64,000 bases of DNA from Ipomoea triloba (taxonomy: Eukaryota; Streptophyta; Magnoliopsida; Solanales; Convolvulaceae). Shown here piece by piece: positions 23,534-35,034 of this stretch. Each line of letters starts with the position of its first letter. Positions within the stretch are counted from its first letter, which is position 1. The notes under the pieces were generated by a model. It worked only from the letters and a program-made list of their open reading frames with translations, had not been told where the DNA came from and ran no database searches. The translations under genes and the position numbers were made by a program. Location: positions 16,547,912 through 16,611,911 of the forward strand of contig NC_044925.1 in the NCBI RefSeq assembly GCF_003576645.1, given 5' to 3'.

Positions 23534-23710
23534 GATAGAGATTGCAATTACCACGCACCTTCATGAAAGCCTCAACAAGCATGATATAGTTTATTTTCAC
23601 TATTGCACTCTCACAAGAAGCCTCGATCTTACACACATTGAGACTTGTTGCTGTAATAATTGCGCGAGAGAAAAATCTTACTTACTCTTGTTTGTTGTAA
23701 GCGTACAAAT
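23534..23710 (-). pseudogene. HD-ZIP IV START relic, outer end of the inverted copy
   Basis: In reverse complement this stretch matches 21230-21400 (CAGCAACAAGTCTC, GAGTGCAATAGTGAAA), the START block just right of the copia insertion. It extends the inverted repeat beyond the MITE. Confidence 0.72.
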
Positions 23711-23825
23711 GATACACATGATAATATGTATTTATTGACATTATTTGTCTAAACTTAGTTAGTCTTGTTAGGTTATTTTTTATACTCTGTACTACAATCT
23801 GTATCTGCTTAAGAGAATAACACAG

Positions 23826-24380
23826 GAGGATGCAAAATCTGCTAACAGAATTTGTTATAAAGATGCAGTTTTTAGGCATTTTTATTGTTATAAATCTGCT
23901 AACAGAATTTGTTATAAATCTGCTAACACAGCAAGGCTAATACAAAAGCTTTGCTGCATTCCAAATCTAATTATTATTATTGGTATACTTTATATATCAC
24001 TTCATACTAGGGATTGTTCGAACAACAAAGCAAGAGTATCAATAAATGAGTTTTAGTTGTTGAGGCCTGATGATGAATTGTTGAAGTTTGAAGTGAAAGA
24101 TTGACTTAGCTTGCATGTTCTAACTCATGAAGATGATGAAGATTGATTTAGTTGTTAATATATTTCAGGTTTTTAGGAATTATTATGCATATATAATTTG
24201 AATTTTATGAGGTATTGTGTATTTTATGAGTTATTTTGTATATATTTTGAATTTTAGGAATTATTGTATATATAGTTTTTTGAATTATTGTGTAGATATT
24301 TTGTATTTTATAAGTTATTGTGTATATATTTCAAAATTTAGGCATTGTTTTGTATACATGTTAAATTTTAGGAATAATGA
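23826..24380. repeat. Short degenerate tandem repeats
   Basis: At 23836-23930 the word AATCTGCTAACAGAATTTGT recurs two to three times. At 24170-24375 an AT-rich unit with TTTAGGAATTATTGTATA recurs with many changes. No coding region is seen. Confidence 0.7.
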
Positions 24381-25730
24381 AAACAAATTCTGCGTAATTT
24401 TATAAGAAAAAATAATTTATTAATTATTATTTACACCAATAATAATAATTTGAATACTTATCTATACCTCTATATCTATACTACTATTAATAAAAATAAA
24501 ATCATCCACTGTGAAATTCCTGTCCAAACAATATAGTAAAGATAAAATGAAAAAAGAAAATTGATTTTACTAATTGATTGAAAATATAAAAAGATCCTAA
24601 TGGAAAAGAAAATGGAAATTAGACAAATTGTAAATGGAAAAAGATATTACTAATTGACTGAAAATTATTTAAAAACTTAAAAAAAAAAAACTAATTTACA
24701 CTTTTCTTTTGAAAACTACAAATTATTTAAACTTTAAAAAATTAAACATGGGTTGTTAGATTTTTTATAATAATTACAATTAATTCATTCAAATATATAT
24801 GGACGAGGAAGAAAAAACTAAATGCTATATGGTGAAGATGAATATATATGTACTTAAGGTATAAAAGTATAATTGCACATATATTAGTGTAATTGACTAA
24901 TAATAATTGGTTAATAATTATTATTGTAACTAACCTAAGCATTGATCGTTGAATTTATTTTTATAACAATTATAATTAAATTATTTCTCATTTCGTCCAA
25001 ATTTATTTAAGTAATAATATAATTACATAGGTCATATTATATATCGATCTTTTTAGGATAACTGTAGATAAACAAGTCATATATTATTCAATTAATTGAG
25101 TAATACTTTTACACTAATCTTATAATCAAATAAATGTACATGTTCAATATTAGAATTTTTTATAATTTGATCTTTTTTTTTATTAATCAAATATATAATA
25201 AAAAATTTATCCGTGCATCGCACGGGTAATTGGACAATTATTTTCTCTAATTCAAGCAAGGAAAACATCAGAAAACATAATGGATTCAACCAATTTCATC
25301 AATTGCGCTATATAGTATTCGATGTTATAATTTATATAATTGTATATTGATCAAAATTAAATATTCTTAAAATATTATAACAAATTCATTCCGTGCAACG
25401 CACGAAAAAAAATACTAGTATAAAATAATAAAATAATAGTATCCATTAATATCACATATATTTAAGCTATCAAATTTAATTCAGTAAATCTCGTCTTTGG
25501 CTTCCACACTCAATAATTGTCAATGTCTGTAGTCATGGCATTAAATATGGTAACATAATTATGGAGGTTTTTAGCTGTAGGTTACACCTCAAAAGTCAAA
25601 ATATTAATGTGATATATTAATAAATATTTATCCTTTATTGAATTTTAAATTTTTTTTTTTTTGCCAAAAAACATCCTCACAGAAATTGGTTTGCAGAAAC
25701 AACTCTAATCTTCTTTTTTTTCTTTTTTTT
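24369..25730 (+). repeat. Segmental duplication, copy 1
   Basis: From ATAATGAAAACAAATTCTGC to about GCAGAAACAACTCTAATC this segment matches 27003-28503 in direct orientation with scattered substitutions and one larger indel (28159-28440 is extra in copy 2). The match extends on both sides of the Helitron inside it, so a piece of chromosome was copied and not the Helitron alone. Confidence 0.85.
24475..25418 (+). mobile_element. Non-autonomous Helitron, 944 bp
   Basis: The 5' end is TCTATACTACTATTAATAA, preceded by A. The 3' end is a short hairpin (CGTGC AAC GCACG at 25392-25404) followed by an A-rich spacer and CTAG, then T. TC at the start, a hairpin near the end, CTRR at the end and insertion between A and T define Helitrons. 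A second hairpin-like phrase CCGTGCATCGCACGGG inside at about 25209 suggests an older end bypassed when this element formed. It encodes no Rep or helicase. Confidence 0.82.
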
Positions 25731-26480
25731 TTTCGCATATCTCATTTTATCTGTTCTACTTAGTATTCATTGGTCAAACCAACTCTTTCTTCTTACTTTT
25801 AGTATAGTTAAATTTTTTTAATTGAACCTGTGACTTCTCACTTAGGAGAGCCACAGTTATGCCGCTTGACCACAAGATGTTTGGCATTTCCTATTAATTG
25901 TTATGAAACTGATGATAAGCCGTGAATGGACCTAAAAATATTCTTTAATTGTACTAATTTCTAAGTGAATGTTAGGTGTTCGTGCAAGAACGAAACTTAT
26001 TTCATGTGTTTATAGCTCAAGGATTGGAAACCGGGACCTAGGCATGTTGAAGCGTAAATTGAATGCGAATCGGGATGATTTCAAGGAAAAATGGTTCGAG
26101 AATGAACGATCAAAACAATAGCAAAGTTCAACGGAGCAAGGAGTTAAGCCGATCAGTTGTCAGGCTGCTAGTCAGAAACTCATTAAATGTGATTACCATG
26201 ATTGTTGACATTGTTGACTTGATATGATGATGTTAATTAACATGATTGAATTCTAATTAGATGTGATTACTACATAATCTAAACACGAGGAGTTAATTAA
26301 CCATACTCCACCTTTGAAAAAAGGGGAGTATGGAATATCAAGAACGCAAGATACATGTTTGATGAAATATAATGCATTTTAGAAACTCATGAGTTACAAT
26401 ATAATATGCTACTTGACTTTTTAATAAAGAAGTTGCATTTTTTTGTTATTCGAGCAACATAACGGTTACACTCCAATAAG
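25731..26480. other. Intergenic with a SINE-like fragment
   Basis: Around 25815-25886, read on the minus strand, there is a tRNA-like stretch (CAAGCGGCATAACTGTGG and a B-box-like GGTTCAAT). It resembles the head of the SINEs elsewhere in the window. The rest is AT-rich with no gene. Confidence 0.5.
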
Positions 26481-26486
26481 TTTTAC

Positions 26487-26642
26487 CGAATTAGGCCAAG
26501 CAGCTTGTGCTCATATGACATGTAGTGACGAGATTGAACCTCAGTGGAGGCGATATTGACTCTTTGTGATTTAATAGGTTGAGTAAGTATAGATGAACAT
26601 ATACTACAATGTAATAGGGTCAGTTATATTAAAAAAAAAAGT
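26487..26642 (+). mobile_element. SINE-like sequence with poly-A tail
   Basis: A tRNA-like head (CCAAGCAGCTTGTGCTCATA, then GAGATTGAACCTCAGTGGAG as B box) is followed by a TTGACTCTTTGTG body, an AATAGGGTCAG end and an A-run at 26630-26640. It is divergent from the other copies. Confidence 0.6.
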
Positions 26643-27002
26643 TTATAGAATTAGATCCAAATCTATACTATATACAAAAGTAAAATCCTCCTATTTCATT
26701 TTTTCTCGCCCAAACTTTTGTAGTCAATTAATTAAATATTTTATTGGTTAAATAATTAATAAAGCTTATTTGGTAAGAAAATATAAAATGGAAATTAACT
26801 AATATCTATTAATTGGTAATATTGTTTCTATATTAACGTATCAATACTATTAATAAAAGTAAAATTCTGCCTTCAACTTTCCCGCAAAAACAAATATTAT
26901 TAATTAATTGGCAAAAAAAAATTAATAAAGTTTAATTTGTAACAAAATTTTATTTTCCAAATTATGTGAATAATTAAACCATTATAATTATGAGAATAAA
27001 TA

Positions 27003-28503
27003 ATTGTGAGAATAATGGAAACAAATTCTGCGTAATTTCATTAAAAAATAATTTATTAATTATTATTTACACCAATAATAATAATTCGAATACTTATCTA
27101 TACTTCTATATCTATACTACTATTAATAAAAATAAAATAATCTATTGTGAAATTACCGCCCAAACAATATAGTAGAGATAAAATGGAAAAAGAAAATTGA
27201 TTTTACTAATTTATTGAAAATATAAAAAGATCCTAATGGAAAAGAAAATGGAAATTAGGTAAATTGAAAAAGGAATTGAAAAGGATATTACTAATTGACT
27301 GAAAATTATTTAAAAATTTTAAAAAAAAAAGTTAATTTACACTTTTCTTTTGAAAACTTTAAATTATTTAAACTTTTAAAAAATTAATTAAACTGGGTTG
27401 TTAGGTTTTTTATAATAATTAAATTAATTCATTCAAATATGGATGAGGAACAAAAAACTAAATGCTATATGGTGAAAATGAATATACTTAATAAGGTATA
27501 AAATTATAATTACACATATATTAGTGTAATTGACTAATAATAATTTGCTAATAATTATTAGGGTAATTAAGCTAAGCATTGATCGTTGAAATTATTTTTA
27601 TAATGATTATAATTGAATTATTTTTCATTCCTTCCATATTTATTTTAGTAATAATATAATTACATAGGTCATATTACATATCGATCTTTTTAAGATAATT
27701 GTAAATAAACAAGTCATATATTATTCAATTAATTGAGTAATACTTTTACACTAATCTTATAATAAAATACTTGTACACGTTCAATATTAGAATTTTTGTT
27801 ATAATTTCATCTTTATTTTTATTATTTAAATATATAATAAAAAATTTATCCATGCATTGCACGGGTAATTGGAAAAATATTTGTTCTAATTCAAGCAAGG
27901 AAAACATCAGAAAACATAATCAATCCAACCAATTTAAAATTAATATAATTGTATATTGATTCAAATATTTTTAAAATATTATAACAAATCCATTCCGTGC
28001 AATGCATGGCGAAAATACTAGTATAAAATAATAAAATTATACTATCAATTAATATCACCTATATTTAAGTTATCAAATTTAATTCAGTAAATCTCCCCTC
28101 TGCCTTCCACACACAATAATTGTCAATGTCTGTAGTTATGACATTAAATATGTTAACATTTGTCAAATTAAGCAAATAAAAATTGAATAAATTATAATTT
28201 ATTCAACATTTGTCAACCCTCTAACTATTACTTTGCTTTTACTTTTATAAGTTCTAAAATCACATAAATTCACTTTTTATTGACTGAGATTGCTATCATC
28301 AAGGGCCGTTACGATAAATAGGCTGGATATCATTTAAAAATCTATATCATGATTTTTACTCAATTGAAGCATAAAGAAGAAACTTTGATTCAACGTTCGA
28401 AATGGCTAGCGTGCAAAAAGAGGATGGTTAGCTTTCTCAAGATTTTTTGCCAAAAACAGCTTCAAAGAAATTGGTTTGCAGAAACAACTCTAATTTTTTT
28501 TTT
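27003..28503 (+). repeat. Segmental duplication, copy 2
   Basis: This is the direct repeat of 24369-25730. It shares the flanks outside the Helitron (for example TAATTTATTAATTATTATTT on the left and CACAATAATTGTCAATGTCT on the right) and carries an extra 280 bp at about 28159-28440. Confidence 0.85.
27111..28021 (+). mobile_element. Non-autonomous Helitron, 911 bp (second copy)
   Basis: It starts TCTATACTACTATTAATAA after A and ends with a decayed hairpin (CCGTGCAATGCATGG) and CTAG before T. It is the counterpart of 24475-25418, moved by segmental duplication and not by its own transposition, because the flanks match too. Confidence 0.8.
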
Positions 28504-28536
28504 AGCCTTTGTGTGTGTTTGTGCAAATGAATCTAA

Positions 28537-28837
28537 GGGTGTGTTTGGTTGGGGGGTTTAGGCATAAGGTATGGGTATCAAAGTGATTGTTAGTGTTTGG
28601 TTTATAGGTTTTGTGAATGCTACTATGGGTTTGGAATACCCCATTAATGGCAAAACCCATACCCTTATTAGATAAGGGTTTCATCTCCCTTCATCATTTC
28701 TTCCCCAACTATTAATAATCATTCCCATTCCACCCAACTACCAAACATGCTAAATAATTTTACCAAAACCCATTACCTTTACCAAGTATTTGATATCCAT
28801 TCCGATTCCGATTCCCATGTGCGAACCAAACGCACCC
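28537..28837. mobile_element. Tourist-type (PIF/Harbinger) MITE, 301 bp
   Basis: Termini are GGGTGTGTTTGGTT and AACCAAACGCACCC, flanked by the 3-bp duplication TAA on each side. The interior has imperfect inverted arms (ATGGGTATCAAAGTGATTG against ATTTGATATCCATTCCGATT). The 3-bp TWA duplication and small size fit Tourist elements. Confidence 0.87.
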
Positions 28838-29982
28838 TAAAGATGTTTAAGCTAGAATATAGCCTTCTTCTATGTATTTAGTTGGATAAATCTAATTATT
28901 CAATTCTTGAAAATGATCGTAAATTTTATAAATTGAACGTAACAAAGTAATTTTTTTTTCTTTAACAGAAAACACTATTGTAGAATTTTGCTGAAGTAGT
29001 TGCTTAGATGCTAAGTGTATGTAGGCAAAATCTACTCTTTTAGGCAACCCACCAACTAATCGCCTCGCTTCTTTTCAAAAAAAAAAAAAAAAATTAATGG
29101 TTTATTTTGCACAAAACATTTGCCGCTCACCAATGGTTTTTGATTTCAATTCCATTTTCTACCTTGGACACCACAGTATAAGCCACTGCCTAATTTTTAA
29201 ATTTTGATCTTTTAGTGCTTTGGCTTTTACTCTTGATCTTTTTTTCTTTTTTTTTTTTTTTGTATTAAAAGTTAAACTCTATACATCTATTGGTTATTTA
29301 TGGTTTTTTTTTTTTCTTTTATGGTTAAGAACTTAGGTCCCTGATTGGATGGCTAGCTAGTATTAGGCGCTCATCAATTGCCCAATGGTCATCTAGTATA
29401 GTTGATAACATTGACTGAAAATTCTCATAACATCCTTATTTTGATTACAATTTTAAGATAAATTAAGGCATTATGATAAATAGATACTCCGTATATTACT
29501 TAGCATTGATCTCCTCTTTGGTCGATAACAATTAATGGTTACTTCTTTACTGAAATTCAAGAAATTGTGTTATTTGTACATGGTTCTCCGCTTCTTATTG
29601 AGTGAGATCTGAATCATTAAAGGTGGTTTATTCAATTGTCTAAGATTGTTGTTACCATTTAGAAATCGACACATAAAGTATTCTTACCCAAACCAAGATG
29701 ACATAATATTTTATAGAAGTGGATTTTGGATTGTTATTTTCATTGTTTGTTTTCTTATTCTTTAGAATAGAAGTGTAAGTGCATCAATGAGCTTTACACA
29801 TACTAATGTTATATATATCAGACTTTGCACACACTCAACCTTTTTTGTTTTTTGACTGAAATTGCCTTAGCCTAGCTTTTATGTGTTTAATTGTTGCCTA
29901 AGCCTAAACCTTACACTCCTAATATTGAAAATAATTGTGTTTTTTCATCAACTTAACAAATTTAACCTGTTTCTTCTAAAAG
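28838..29982. other. Intergenic, AT-rich, no gene seen
   Basis: Poly-A and poly-T runs occur at 29076-29092, 29240-29260 and 29304-29316. I see no open frame with a recognisable domain here. Confidence 0.6.
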
Positions 29983-30700
29983 GAAATTCTGAAATCATAC
30001 ATGGAGCCTGAGAGAAGATATTCGTGCAAGGTTATACTCAGGAATCGTATGCAAAATGTTTGGAACATAGAGATAACAGAAACTGGAGATGGTTGTTTTT
30101 TCAAGCGTGGTTGGGCAAAACTCATAGAGGATAACTCTTTCTTCAATGGAGATCAATTGATTTTTATCTATGACCATCCTTCTATGTTTGTGATCATTTT
30201 GGAGTCGAGCTTTTCAGTTCAAGACATTTTACTCAACCTAAAAATTCTTATTTTGTGACCAAATCAGGCCAAGAAGACGGGGGTGATCTGGTAATTATAT
30301 ATTCTAGGCATGTATACATGCATTAGTTATTGTTAATATGTGCATGAGTGGAAGTTAATTAAGTTTGTTGGCATGTCGATCTTGAATTTTTTCTCAATTA
30401 CTTATGTGATTGTAATTTGCAGTATATACCATTTGGAGTCATCAAGAATCACAATATTGAATTACCTGCAAATGTGATCCTGCGTGATGAGAAAGGTAAA
30501 ATTGGAACACATATGTAATGACGTGGAGTGATGGGCAAACATGGTTATTTGGAGAATGGCGAAGCTTATGTAGATGGAACTTTGTTCAAGAAAATGAAAG
30601 GTGCATCTGTGAATTTATGCCTTCGAATTCATTAGGGCAAGAATTGGTCATGCAAGTCACCATTATTCGAAGAAAGGAATTGGAAGCACAATCAAATTAA
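29983..30700 (+). pseudogene. B3-domain (REM-type) gene relic
   Basis: REM proteins are plant DNA-binding proteins made of tandem B3 domains. An exon from 29983 (after an AG acceptor) passes through the Met codon at 30001 and contains VWNIEITETGDGCFFKRGW, then KLIEDNSFFNGDQLIFIYDH. These are the central and C-terminal strands of one B3 domain. After a gap, 30423-30515 reads YIPFGVIKNHNIELPANVIL, the start of a second B3. The frame then breaks, and 30518-30700 resumes with WSDGQTWLFGEWRSLCRWNF, ending GQELVMQVTIIRRKELEAQSN. The second domain needs a frame change between 30515 and 30518, so I call a pseudogene; an unrecognised splice is the alternative. An upstream exon is expected but not seen. 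Confidence 0.72.
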
Positions 30701-30702
30701 TA

Positions 30703-31640
30703 TAATGTTTTCTAGCTGGTTTAATCTTAATGTTTTAAAGACATATATATAACACACCAGGCCATGTTTCTATCCATGCATGCATGTTCTTATATTATGG
30801 GGGCTTTTTGACATTTTTATTTGGAGTTTAGTTTCGGTAATTATGTTCGGAAAATTTAATTTGGATTTTAGTTTTAGAAACTTATGTTAATGTCCTCTTT
30901 CCTTTGGTTTCATACATTATTTTCTATCGTATTAGAATCTTGATAGGATTAATTTATATTGATTAAAATAATGTGTCAATATTTTATTAGTTACATGCTT
31001 ATATGATTTTGCTCAAATATATATATTCATTTATATTACCCGATCTGGTTGGTGCCCTTTACTGATATTTTAATTTGCAAGACTTATAATATTAGAATAT
31101 AAATTGAATAATTTGTTTTGTTTTTTTTTTTTTTTTTTGTTGTTCATGGTCGTAACTGGAAAAATTAACACAAGAGTAACCCTAAATCACAAATCTTCAA
31201 AAACTCAAATACAACAAATCCTTCGAAATGTTGAATGTTGAAGTGATCTGGCAAAATTCCAAGTACAGGAGCAGTGAAGTAATTCAAAATTTGAATCCAC
31301 ATAGAGCATCTACAATGACAGTGTCCAGATTCTAACAATGATAAGTTTTAAATTGACATGCAATTATTCTCTGATTCTTTGTCATTTTTATGCATAAAAA
31401 GGTGTACAAGCACATGACTTTTGTTTTTATATTTGTTGTGTTTGGTGTGTGTGTTGTGGCAGTATTTTATTTGTATTTTTGTGCATTAGGGTCTTTATGT
31501 TGTGAAAAAAATTGTGTTTTATGTTATTCTAGGAATATTTTCTATTCTATGTTAGTTGTGTCATTTTTGAGTTGGCGAAATGGGGACCAATAATAGTGTA
31601 CATATTGTCATTATTATTTGGCTTTAATTTATGCAGGTTA
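30703..31640. other. Intergenic downstream of the B3 relic
   Basis: A poly-T run lies at about 31122-31138. An open frame at 31390-31593 is low-complexity hydrophobic sequence from GT-rich DNA without a recognisable domain. Confidence 0.55.
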
Positions 31641-31654
31641 GACATGGAGAAGAA

Positions 31655-31830
31655 TAAGAGTGCAAAATGTAGTTTCACATACAGGAGGGAACACATACTA
31701 TTTTGACTCTATGGAGGTTGATCATTTGGGGTTTATGATCCTTAACTATATAGCTGAAGATTTAGGGTACAACATGAGTGAATGCAAATTGTATACTTTG
31801 GGAAATTTTGGGTACCACATTCGTGAATAT
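31655..31830 (+). pseudogene. MULE N-terminal (PB1-like) domain fragment
   Basis: The open frame reads HTGGNTYYFDSMEVDHLGFM, then LNYIAEDLGYNMSECKLYTLG. This follows the pattern of the PB1-like domain at the start of many plant MULE transposases (a GG-x-x-x-x-FD-x-x-x-xD-x-hydrophobic pattern, then a LGY and a LYY-like strand). No transposase core follows. This is a pattern match by eye. Confidence 0.4.
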
Positions 31831-31947
31831 TGTACCCAAAATTTTGTCCTCAAAATATTACGTTTTCCTTTATAAGTAAGAAATATTTTATTCCTAATTT
31901 AGTATTACAGTTATACTAGTATAAGTATTCCATTTATATATTGACAC

Positions 31948-31996
31948 AAGCGGTCTCACAGATAAAAATCCGTGAGACGGTCTCACATGAATGTGA
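31948..31996. repeat. Short inverted repeat around GTGAGACGGTCTCAC
   Basis: GCGGTCTCACAG and CGTGAGACGGTCTCAC form a palindromic core. The same core borders the foldback element at 62851-63004, so this is probably an end of that family. Confidence 0.55.
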
Positions 31997-32076
31997 CGCA
32001 AAAATAATTATTACATTTATATTTAACGTACATGTAATAATTAGTTTTGGTTGTAATCTTATTTAATGAAGTCCAA

Positions 32077-32346
32077 GGCAAATTATTGCATGGACCATGG
32101 TCCACACAGCTGTGTGGACCAAAAATAAAAAGTACATTATTTTTGTACTGAAGGTATATTATTTTTGTACTGTAGGTACATTATTTGATAGTATATATCA
32201 AATAATGTACTTTCAGTATAAAAATAATGTACCCTAAAATAATGTACCTACAATACAAAAATAATGTGTCTTCAGTACAAAAATAATGTACATTTTATTT
32301 TTGGTCCACACAGCTGTGTGGACCATGGTCCATGCAATAATGATTG
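32077..32346. mobile_element. Foldback element with palindromic ends and 22-bp internal units
   Basis: Inverted arms start GGCAAATTATTGCATGG at left and end CCATGCAATAATGATTG at right. Inside each end are two perfect palindromes: GGACCATGGTCC, then a 22-bp palindrome around GGTCCACACAG. The centre consists of units of exactly 22 bp (GTACATTATTTTTGTACT...) in the left half, and their inverse (...CAGTACAAAAATAATG) in the right half. I could not find a clean target duplication. The terminal GCAAATTAT is shared with the large MULE at 45541. Confidence 0.8.
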
Positions 32347-32747
32347 TTTTCTCTTTATTTTTCAGAAAACTCTTAACTGTTGATGTTGCTAAATAAATTC
32401 TTCGTATCAGTCCTCACATGTCAAAACATGATAACACACTACTATATATCAACTTATCGAGTGATAACATGATAATAGTTTGATGATAAATGTTCAAATC
32501 ATAGCACGCTGTACAAACGAATATTACATATAATATGGCTTATAATTACATAATGCACACATTATAAAAAAGAAAAATCTCCAAAATTATATGGGAAGAG
32601 CAGCACTCTATACATTCACTCCCAATACGATTATCTTCTTAGATTCAGAGAAGGAACAAAATTGCAAGCTGCATCTTCCTCCTCTTATTGCACGATTCTC
32701 TTCTGCAAAGTCGAAGCAAGAACACCAACAATAGTTTGACATGGAGC

Positions 32748-35034
32748 TCAAGAAGTTGCAGAGGGAGAGGATGGATTGAAGGGCTTCTGTTCTGCACAGG
32801 TTAGGACATCATGGGGCCCTGCTTCCTCGCGGCCAACGCCCATCAAGTCGAGATAGTACAGGTAGTGAGAGATGATGGTGTTCATTGAGTCAATATCGCC
32901 TTCACCACATACAAGATCCCCATACAGAATATTCATGGTGGTACCAAAACCGGGAAATCGTTTGGACAGAGTGTCATTCTTGGAGGGCTTCCAGTTACCA
33001 ACAAATGCATCATGAGCTGAAGGCTGCCCCTTTTCAACTGGGGTCATCCACCTCCAGATTGCAGCCTGGAAGGCCAAGGTCGCATTCTGTTCAATGTATT
33101 CGGGGTGGCTCAAGAGATCTACTTTGAGTGCCTTACCTGCAGCTCCATAATTGTAGTTCCTGAGTAAAATAAGAATCTTCAGAACTCTACTCCCAAAGGT
33201 TGAATCCCCAACCCAAGAGCCCCACAAACACCGGCCCAACAGAGCATGTAAAACACGGTAACTTAGTGGCTTAGCAGACAGGACCATATGCTAGTGCCCA
33301 CAAGGGATCTGTCCACTTTGGACATAATCCCCACACAGCCACACTGCTGCTGCCGAGTTTCAAACATTGTTCTCTTCTCCCAAATACTGTCTACTAAACC
33401 AGTGAGTTAAGCCCGTGCAGGCGTATCTTCAGAACTCTACTCACAAGATCTTAGCAAGCGAAACACAACTATGAAGCAAACACTACACTAAGTGTTCCCA
33501 AATATCAAAAAGAGAACAAAAAAGGAAAGAACAACTTTGTAAGGAGTGAAATCTTCTCTAGAAAGCTTTTGGCTGTAATTTGACAAACATTTTCTATGTC
33601 ATCAAATGGTACCAAAAAGGACACCATGGCATTATTTCTATCTTCTTTCCATTTGAAGGATTTTACAGGCCAGTAGAATTTGTGCGAATTAAAAAACTAG
33701 AATAAAAAAAAATGAAAATATATCATAAGTTTTGAAGAAACTCCCTTCATCTAATGTAAACATTGGAAACAACTTCATATTCTGTGAAACATAGCCCATC
33801 AACTAAGAAACAAATGAATTTTGTATGACTAAGAAGTTGATTAATAGATAAGGAGGTAACTTAGCAAAGAACATCTGGTATAAAATTAATAACAAATAAA
33901 TCATACCAGTAGAGGGGCAAGGCACCACGGCCATAATATTGGGCTCCAGGAGAGCATGGGTACGTCAGTTTGTAATAATCATCACAATAGTCCTGGCTAG
34001 GACTCATCTCCTTGTTATAGCACAGACCCCAAGCCAACGGTCCACCAGTAGCAACTCCATAGCCACCTGCAATATTTAGTTATTTACCATAAGCAAGATA
34101 AGCAACCTCCAACTATAGCTCATCCAAACGGCCAAAAATCACCCCACCAACCTCTCTCCCAAACACACCCTCCTTGATCATTTCACTTGAAGGTCAATCT
34201 GTCACTCACCAAACTCAAAACACGCTGTGAAACCAGAACCAAATTCTAAATTCCAAAGTTTCTCATCTCCCCACATTTCTCTAATTCTATATAGTTTTTG
34301 TTAGGATCAAACGCTTATCACTACGCCAAAAACTATAATTAGGTGCTAGACGGTAACCTGGCTTTGATACTCAAGAGCTTACCACTAGGCCAAAAGCTAT
34401 AGCAAGTAGTTAAGATTTAACTGTATTTCCTTATAGACCTACAACACATTTTTATCCATCCTGAACACAAAATACTTTTAAAATAATAATAAAAGAAGGA
34501 GAACAACGCGTATAACCAAATCTATTGATATCTATGCCACATTTCAAATAATCCATGAAAATATTAAAATTAGCATATAGTTAAAAACAATAAAAGAAAA
34601 CGATAGGTAAGAGCTGAGAATAAACATGAAGTTTTGCTTCCGACATGGGCAAGGAATGCTGCAAGCTCCTTCATCTGCATCGACTTGCCGCCGGTGGTAC
34701 AGAATCCGAGGGGCTGGAAGGAGGCGGAAGCGAGGATGAATGAGCGGTAGTCCCAGAAGCCGACGGCGTGAGCGACGGGGGAATTCCTCTTAGAGAAGAG
34801 GTTCTCAAACTGGTAGGTCTCGAAGAAATCGGTAATGGTCAAATTGCAACAATATTGGGAGAGGTGATTGCACTCCCAGCCTTTGGCGCACAGCTTGGTC
34901 CCCTTCACCTTCTTCACTACAGTCGGCGGCGTCTTCGAAACCTCGCGGTCTCCGCTGACGCCACCCAATGCCGCCGTCGCCACTGCCGCAAGTACAATCG
35001 CCGCCACCAAATTCATCTTCTTCGAGCTCTCCAT
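32748..35034 (-). CDS. CTL1/CTL2-like: Chitinase-like protein, GH19 family, CTL1/CTL2 type (three exons)
   Basis: CTL1 and CTL2 are secreted GH19-fold proteins needed for cellulose assembly and root and hypocotyl growth; they are thought not to cleave chitin. Exons are 34626-35034, 33907-34066 and 32748-33159, all with GT-AG borders and consistent phases (1, then 2), giving 326 residues against about 320 in Arabidopsis. The N-terminus has a hydrophobic signal stretch (LVAAIVLAAVATAALGG). Landmarks are WECNHLSQYCCN, TDFFETYQFENLFSKRNSP and AVGFWDYRSFI in exon 1. Exon 2 encodes a cysteine-rich segment that ends GALPLYW-like. Exon 3 has EYIEQNATLAFQAAIWRWMT, SAHDAFVGNWKP, MNTIISHYLYYLDLMGVGRE and CAEQKPFNP. 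The catalytic Glu of the HETTGGW motif is replaced (GSKTSCG). No chitin-binding domain is present. It appears intact. Confidence 0.95.
33160..33906 (-). other. Intron 2 of the chitinase-like gene
   Basis: It starts GTATGATT and ends TTTTACTCAG on the minus strand. The word CTTCAGAACTCTACTC recurs at 33177 and 33425, a small duplication of the exon 3 edge. Confidence 0.85.
34067..34625 (-). other. Intron 1 of the chitinase-like gene
   Basis: It starts GTTTATTC and ends AATATTGCAG on the minus strand. It contains an old repeat with the phrase ACCACTAGGCCAAAAGCTAT, a tRNA-like motif common in plant retroposons. Confidence 0.85.

Noticed and set aside
32077..32346. A microRNA precursor, because of the strong foldback
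   Set aside because: The symmetric arms carry terminal palindromes and internal 22-bp tandem units, as in a transposon derivative; no small-RNA evidence is available here.
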